DNA from: Sphingopyxis sp. GW247-27LB
GTDB lineage: Bacteria; Pseudomonadota; Alphaproteobacteria; Sphingomonadales; Sphingomonadaceae
Direction: 5' to 3'
DNA: 64,000 nucleotides
Assembly: GCF_002277025.1 (NCBI RefSeq)
Contig: NZ_NIWD01000019.1
Coordinates: 62,001-126,000 of the forward strand
Of this stretch, positions 59,808-64,000 are shown in pieces. Position numbers and translations under genes: made by a program. The notes below the pieces were generated by a model, which worked only from the letters and a program-made list of their open reading frames with translations, made no database searches and was not told the origin of the DNA. Position 1 is the stretch's first letter. Each line of letters starts with the position of its first letter.

Positions 59808-62387
59808 CTACCAAGCCTTCGATAGCGTCAGGCTGAAAGTTCTCCCGAGCGTCGATTGGTTGACAGAGTCGTACCGAAGCGCGGCGGGATCCACGAAGCG
59901 GATCGGAGACGGCTTCTCATTAAAGATGTTCTGGATGCTAACCGTGAAACCCAGCCCCCCGAGGAGGCCGCTGTTTCGTTCGGTAGTAAGGTGCAGAACC
60001 GTGTCGACGGTTACGAACGCTGGCACCGAGGTAATCGGCTGAAAGCGATCGTCCCGCACGGGGCCGATATAGCTTCCTATCGCGGTGATGCTGACATTAT
60101 CCTTTTCCCAGCCTCCGCTCAATCTCGCGCGCCAATGGGGTGGCCGGAAGATCAGGCCCGACTGCGCCATCAGGGGCAAATCCGCGGTAATCCGACGGGT
60201 GCTATCGAGATAGGTTACCGTGCCGTTGATCTGTATTTTCCCGCTGTCGCCGAAATCGTGCGAATATTTCACTGCGGCGTCCATGCCGCTCAGCGATTGC
60301 AGCGAAATATTCTGAAGCCGATTATCGAGTATTGCCGCCACGCCGGCTGGGTCGAAGGCTTGGCCCGACGAGTTTTCGAAGACGCCCGAAATGTCGTCGA
60401 TTGCACCATTCACCTGAGCGGCGCTCGGGTTCAGCCGCACGAAAGCCGCATAGACCGGGAGCAGGGCGCTCGTAATTGGAGAAAAGGGAGAGCTCACGCG
60501 GTTACGGTAGCGAATATGGAAATATCCCAGCTCCGCGCGCAGACCTTCAAAGGGCTCGACTGTCAGCGACGTGGTAAACGTCGTAGCGCGCTCGGGGGTG
60601 AGATTCGGATTGCCGCCGAAAAGATAGAGCACAGGGTTGCTGCTCGTCGGTGCGGGCGAGAAAATGAAGCCCGGAAGGAGCTGCGCATTCGACGTCTGCC
60701 CGGTCTGATACAAGGTCGGAACCTTGAACGATTTGCCCCAGCTCGCTTTGAAATCAACGCCGTTCGATGGAGAATAGACGACACCAACCTTGGGCGTCGT
60801 CACCTGGTCGATACCTCGATGATCTTCGAACCGAAAGGCTCCGACGAGTTGAAATTTGTTGACGAGTGGCAGCGAATTGCTCGGGGATACAAACGGCAAA
60901 GAGAGCTCGCCGTAGCCAAAGGTGACCTTTCGCGTCTCCGTGAATATGTCGATCGGCGTTTCGATCCCACCGACGACACGCCGGGAATCGACTGTCAGCT
61001 TGTTTGTGCGGACACCGCCACCAATTGCGAGCCTTGCTTCGCCTCCTGGAAGTGGAAACAAACTTCCTTCGGCGCCGAATTCAAAGGACCTCAACGCATT
61101 TGCATAATTGGGCAACGCAAGCGAGGCCTCGGCCCGGTTGAAAAAGACACGCGTTGCTATCGACGTGTCACTTTCTCCGTACGTTCCGGAAAAACGAAGC
61201 GACCAGTCGCCGCTCAGTCCAACTTCCAGAGACGGCGATACCGACCAACTGTCAGCCGTCGATGACACCACACTGCCTTGGCCATAACAGCTTGGCGATA
61301 CCGACGCCGTGATGCACCGTGCCGTAGAGCGATGCATATAATGCCCGTCGATCTCGAACTTGATGCCATCGCCCAGGATCTGGCGACCAGCTGCCACAAT
61401 GCTGACCTGCTTTTGACCCGGTATAAGTGTCGCGTCCGGGGGCAAGTTGCCGGTGTAAGCGCGTTGGCGGGCGGTGATTTCGTCTGCTTTCTGGAAATCG
61501 GCGGCCGCCATCAAGCTTCCAGAGCTCCAGGAAGGACCACCCACTAAATTATACTGTTGCGTAAAGCCTCCGCCGTCGGTCGTTCCCGCAAGGCGCACAG
61601 ACGTGACGACCTCTTCGACCCGGCGCCGCAGGATCACATTCGCTACGCCGGCAACCGCATCCGACCCATAGAGCGCTGACGCCCCATCAGTTACGATGTC
61701 GACCCGCTCAATAGCGGACAGCGGAATCGCCGAAATGTCGATACCTTGGCTCACAGCGTCAAAGGCAACCCGATGTCCGTTGAAGAGCGTCAGCGATGCG
61801 TCTGGCCCGAGACCGCGGAGGTTGAGGGCGGACGATCCGGAGACGTTCGTGAAACCACCTTGGCCTGCCGCAATAATTGTCGGGTTCTGGCCGCCCGAAA
61901 AATTCTGCGGGATATCACGAATGACCTGACCAAGGTCGGTCTGTCCGGCTCGTTCCGCGTCGCGGCGCGAAATTGTGGTCACGGGCGACGTAGCCGGGCC
62001 TCCTCGAATGCGCGATCCGGTAACGATAATCTCGCTTTGACCGCTGCTGTCGTTCACCGTCGCTTGCGACGCGGGAAATCGCTCGCGGAGAATGATCGCC
62101 CCCCGCCGTTCGAGGATGACGAGGTTCGTCCCTTGGATCAGAGCTTCTACGGCCTCGCGAGGCGTGTATTGCCCTCTCAGGGCCGGCGCTCGCTTCCCGT
62201 CTACGATGTTTGTCTCGAAGAATATCTCGCTGTTCGACGTTCGCCCGACCGCGCGCAATGCAGTACCCAAGTCCTGGGCTTCGAGTTGATAACCGCGGCG
62301 CTGCTCGGTTTGCGCGGCCGCGGGTGTGCACGCCAGCGCCGCGCTGATCGCGATCGCGGACGTAAAGATTTGGTCCCTGACTGACAT
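59808..62387 (-). CDS. TonB-dependent receptor with STN signalling domain
   Basis: An 859-aa outer-membrane receptor. It has a signal peptide (FTSAIAISAALACTPAAA), an N-terminal STN domain (YQLEAQDLGTALRAVGRTSN), a plug with TTISRRDAERAGQTDLGQVI and GLGPDASLTLFNGHRVAFDA, a 22-strand barrel and a C-terminal aromatic (SLTLSKAW). The STN domain implies signalling to the FecR encoded just upstream. In this locus it probably takes back the lasso peptide or a lasso-bound cargo. AGGGAGG precedes ATG 62387. Confidence 0.93.
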   Translation of the reverse strand: MSVRDQIFTSAIAISAALACTPAAAQTEQRRGYQLEAQDLGTALRAVGRTSNSEIFFETNIVDGKRAPALRGQYTPREAVEALIQGTNLVILERRGAIILRERFPASQATVNDSSGQSEIIVTGSRIRGGPATSPVTTISRRDAERAGQTDLGQVIRDIPQNFSGGQNPTIIAAGQGGFTNVSGSSALNLRGLGPDASLTLFNGHRVAFDAVSQGIDISAIPLSAIERVDIVTDGASALYGSDAVAGVANVILRRRVEEVVTSVRLAGTTDGGGFTQQYNLVGGPSWSSGSLMAAADFQKADEITARQRAYTGNLPPDATLIPGQKQVSIVAAGRQILGDGIKFEIDGHYMHRSTARCITASVSPSCYGQGSVVSSTADSWSVSPSLEVGLSGDWSLRFSGTYGESDTSIATRVFFNRAEASLALPNYANALRSFEFGAEGSLFPLPGGEARLAIGGGVRTNKLTVDSRRVVGGIETPIDIFTETRKVTFGYGELSLPFVSPSNSLPLVNKFQLVGAFRFEDHRGIDQVTTPKVGVVYSPSNGVDFKASWGKSFKVPTLYQTGQTSNAQLLPGFIFSPAPTSSNPVLYLFGGNPNLTPERATTFTTSLTVEPFEGLRAELGYFHIRYRNRVSSPFSPITSALLPVYAAFVRLNPSAAQVNGAIDDISGVFENSSGQAFDPAGVAAILDNRLQNISLQSLSGMDAAVKYSHDFGDSGKIQINGTVTYLDSTRRITADLPLMAQSGLIFRPPHWRARLSGGWEKDNVSITAIGSYIGPVRDDRFQPITSVPAFVTVDTVLHLTTERNSGLLGGLGFTVSIQNIFNEKPSPIRFVDPAALRYDSVNQSTLGRTFSLTLSKAW

Positions 62388-62452
62388 GAATTTCGCCTCC
62401 CTGTCCCGGCGAGCGCGCCGGTGTTGGGGAAGCGACGAGCGAGGCTCTCGAA

Positions 62453-63526
62453 TTATGAGGGCGGAGTGCAGTTTTCCTTCCGCGGTGATGGGCACGTCTT
62501 GACGAGAAGCAGCTGATTGTTTCCGCGAATGAGAGCCAAGCGAAGCATATCGGCGAGATTCTCGGCTAGCCGCTCGACATCTCGAAGGCGGTACGTGCCT
62601 GAAACTTTTCTGTCGCTGACGTCTGCGGCCGCCACCAAAATAGGCCCGGTCGCGTAGCGGTTCGCTTCCCCGACGACATCGCCGAGCCGCACGCCGTCAT
62701 ACTCCCTGACCCCTTCGGGCCAACGCCGATCGGTAACGGGCGCATTGGTCACCTGAATCGGGGCCGCCGCTTTCTCGGCCCGGAAAATCAGCTGCTGACC
62801 AGGGGCAAGCCGGACTGGCGTTTCAGCCGCAGACAGATCTCTTCGAACTCGGACGTCGACCGAGCCTTCGAAGAGTTGGACCGTGACCCGCTCGTCGCGA
62901 GCCAGGCCAACGTCGAAGCTTGTTCCCAGCGCGGTTATGGTCCCATTTCCCGCTGCCACGACGAACGGCCGATTGTCCTTCTCTACATTGAACCGGGCAC
63001 GGCCGCGTACTAACCGAACATCACGCAGGTCCCGGTCAAATTTGGTCAGCACAAGGCTATCGGTATCGAGCGTCACGCGCGATCCGTCTGGCAACTGCAC
63101 TTCCCGGATTTCACCGAGCTTGCTCTGCAGCTGGCTCGAGTTTCCACCGGCGGTGCCCCCATTGGCGATCTTGGGGCCATCCTGCTTGAGCGTGCCGGGC
63201 GAAACCACGCCGAGATAGAGCACCGCCGCCGCGCCGACGAGGCACAGTGCAAGCCCGGCCATTTTCAGTATTCCGGGCTTCTGACTGGCAGGGCTCGGCG
63301 CGGCAGAGCCAGCGTCGTCCGGCGCATCCTCCTTCAGCCCTTTGCCGATACTGAAGGTCTCCGCGATTTTGTTATAGGCCGTGCGATGCAGGGCACCTCG
63401 TGCGAGCCATGCTTCGAACTCTTCGCGGCGCGCATCGGCATCCGGGCCGCGCATGATCGCAAACCATTCAGCGGCCTCGTCCCTCAGATTACCGGGCCGC
63501 TTTGGCGTATCATTATCTTCGTTCAT
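62453..63526 (-). CDS. fecR: FecR-type anti-sigma factor
   Basis: A 357-aa inner-membrane signal relay. The N-terminal DUF4880-like region (DEAAEWFAIMRGPDADARRE) is cytoplasmic, a membrane helix lies near residues 90-110 (MAGLALCLVGAAAVLYLGVV), and the periplasmic FecR domain shows RVTLDTDSLVLTKFDRDLRD and GRARFNVEKDNRPFVVAAGN. The C-terminal end carries the receptor-contacting domain. It overlaps the sigma factor gene by four bases and should convey occupancy of the TonB receptor to it. Confidence 0.92.
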   Translation of the reverse strand: MNEDNDTPKRPGNLRDEAAEWFAIMRGPDADARREEFEAWLARGALHRTAYNKIAETFSIGKGLKEDAPDDAGSAAPSPASQKPGILKMAGLALCLVGAAAVLYLGVVSPGTLKQDGPKIANGGTAGGNSSQLQSKLGEIREVQLPDGSRVTLDTDSLVLTKFDRDLRDVRLVRGRARFNVEKDNRPFVVAAGNGTITALGTSFDVGLARDERVTVQLFEGSVDVRVRRDLSAAETPVRLAPGQQLIFRAEKAAAPIQVTNAPVTDRRWPEGVREYDGVRLGDVVGEANRYATGPILVAAADVSDRKVSGTYRLRDVERLAENLADMLRLALIRGNNQLLLVKTCPSPRKENCTPPS

Positions 63527-64000
63527 TCCCGCTCCAGGGCCGCGTCGATGTGGGCGAGAGCGCGTGCGACATGATATTGCACCGTGGGAATCGAAATCCC
63601 GAGCTTTTCCCCAATCTCTCTGTAGGCAAGCTCGTCAACACGGTGAAGCAGAAATACTTCTCGCGTGCGATCGGGCAGCTCGGCCAAGGCGCGGCGATAA
63701 GCTCGCATCACGTCCTCAGCTTCGATACCGTGATGCTGATCGGGCGAGACAGCCGGTTCGCATCCTTCGCCGATCGGCACATGAAACGATGCCAGTCGCG
63801 CCTCCGCGCGCTTGCTGCGGTCGTAAAGCAAATTGCGGGCGATGCGTTGCAGGTAGGCACCGGGTGTCGGCATCGCTCGCTGCGCCAACGATCCCACGAG
63901 ACGAACGAAGGACTCCTGGACGAAATCGCCCGGATCGTCGCCGTCGCGAAGCCGCGCGCGGAAATACCGCGTGAGGCGAGGAGCTTCCTTCCGGAACAGT
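63523..64000 (-). CDS. fecI: FecI-type ECF sigma factor (partial)
   Basis: The 5' end lies beyond the window. Visible are the end of region 2 (RDGDDPGDFVQESFVRLVGS, PGAYLQRIARNLLYDRSKRA) and region 4 (LAELPDRTREVFLLHRVDEL, REIGEKLGISIPTVQYHVAR). It is expected to direct transcription of the downstream receptor and isopeptidase genes when FecR is signalled. An internal ATG at 63897 exists but would remove region 2 and is not the true start. Confidence 0.9.
   Translation of the reverse strand, partial: LFRKEAPRLTRYFRARLRDGDDPGDFVQESFVRLVGSLAQRAMPTPGAYLQRIARNLLYDRSKRAEARLASFHVPIGEGCEPAVSPDQHHGIEAEDVMRAYRRALAELPDRTREVFLLHRVDELAYREIGEKLGISIPTVQYHVARALAHIDAALERE

Noticed and set aside
59856..61265. 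A 469-aa plus-strand frame in the TonB receptor
   Set aside because: It is antisense to a well-defined barrel; no domain seen.
1..64000. tRNA, rRNA or riboswitch genes
   Set aside because: No cloverleaf or known conserved RNA core was recognised by eye on either strand; a covariance-model search would be decisive.

Overview
The window looks like part of a plasmid of a sphingomonad (Sphingobium / Novosphingobium / Sphingopyxis group, Alphaproteobacteria). The reasons are: high GC; a RepA initiator with iterons next to parA, parB and two perfect parS-like palindromes; an SOS-type imuA-imuB-dnaE2 cassette behind a GAAC-N7-GAAC LexA box; a lasso-peptide locus of the isopeptidase / TonB-receptor / FecIR type that is common in sphingomonads; and CYP153 plus AlkB alkane hydroxylases. 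This assignment is inference from gene content, because no database search was possible.

Layout. (A) 0.2-3.1 kb: a CYP153-type P450, its 2Fe-2S ferredoxin, an alpha/beta hydrolase and a hotdog thioesterase. (B) 3.2-4.8 kb: a decayed IS3-family element and the first codons of an IS5-like transposase. (C) 4.8-18.5 kb: a nearly complete alk pathway. alkT-alkS lie on the minus strand, and alkB, alkG, alkH, alkJ, alkL, an acyl-CoA dehydrogenase and alkK lie on the plus strand. Together they can take alkane through alcohol, aldehyde and acid to acyl-CoA and the first beta-oxidation step. An IS630 remnant ends the module. (D) 18.9-25.3 kb: a tripartite RND efflux system with a TetR repressor. (E) 25.5-30.0 kb: an IS66 remnant, a minimal Tn3-family transposon (tnpR, tnpA, 38-bp inverted ends) and a cation-diffusion-facilitator gene whose 5' end is missing at the transposon edge. 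(F) 30.1-35.1 kb: small unknown genes, a GFA-family protein, a tyrosine recombinase coupled to a small gene, and an unknown 313-aa protein.

(G) 35.4-39.7 kb: plasmid maintenance, with parB, two parS sites, parA, the iteron origin and repA. (H) 40.0-47.8 kb: a divergent SOS/mutagenesis island. The plus strand carries imuA, imuB and dnaE2. The minus strand carries a 53-aa peptide ending in an SSB-like acidic tip, an SRAP-fold protein that has lost all four catalytic positions, a helical protein of unknown function and an apparently intact SRAP (YedK/HMCES-type) protein. This is the best candidate for an undescribed system here. (I) 47.8-51.6 kb: a defence-like block with AbiEi/AbiEii plus a GNAT acetyltransferase, and a frameshifted AbiJ-N-terminal-domain-like gene followed by a DUF3800 gene. 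(J) 51.9-54.9 kb: unknown genes, a sigma-region-4-like protein and a GntR regulator. (K) 55.1-64.0 kb: the lasso-peptide locus, with precursor, fused B1-B2 protease, cyclase, secreted isopeptidase, TonB receptor, FecR and FecI. FecI runs off the right edge.

How it fits together: substrate entry (AlkL), two parallel terminal hydroxylation systems that may share AlkT, oxidation to acyl-CoA, and an efflux pump. These sit on a replicon with its own partition, damage-tolerance, toxin-antitoxin and peptide production/uptake functions. Decayed insertion sequences separate the modules, which suggests stepwise assembly.
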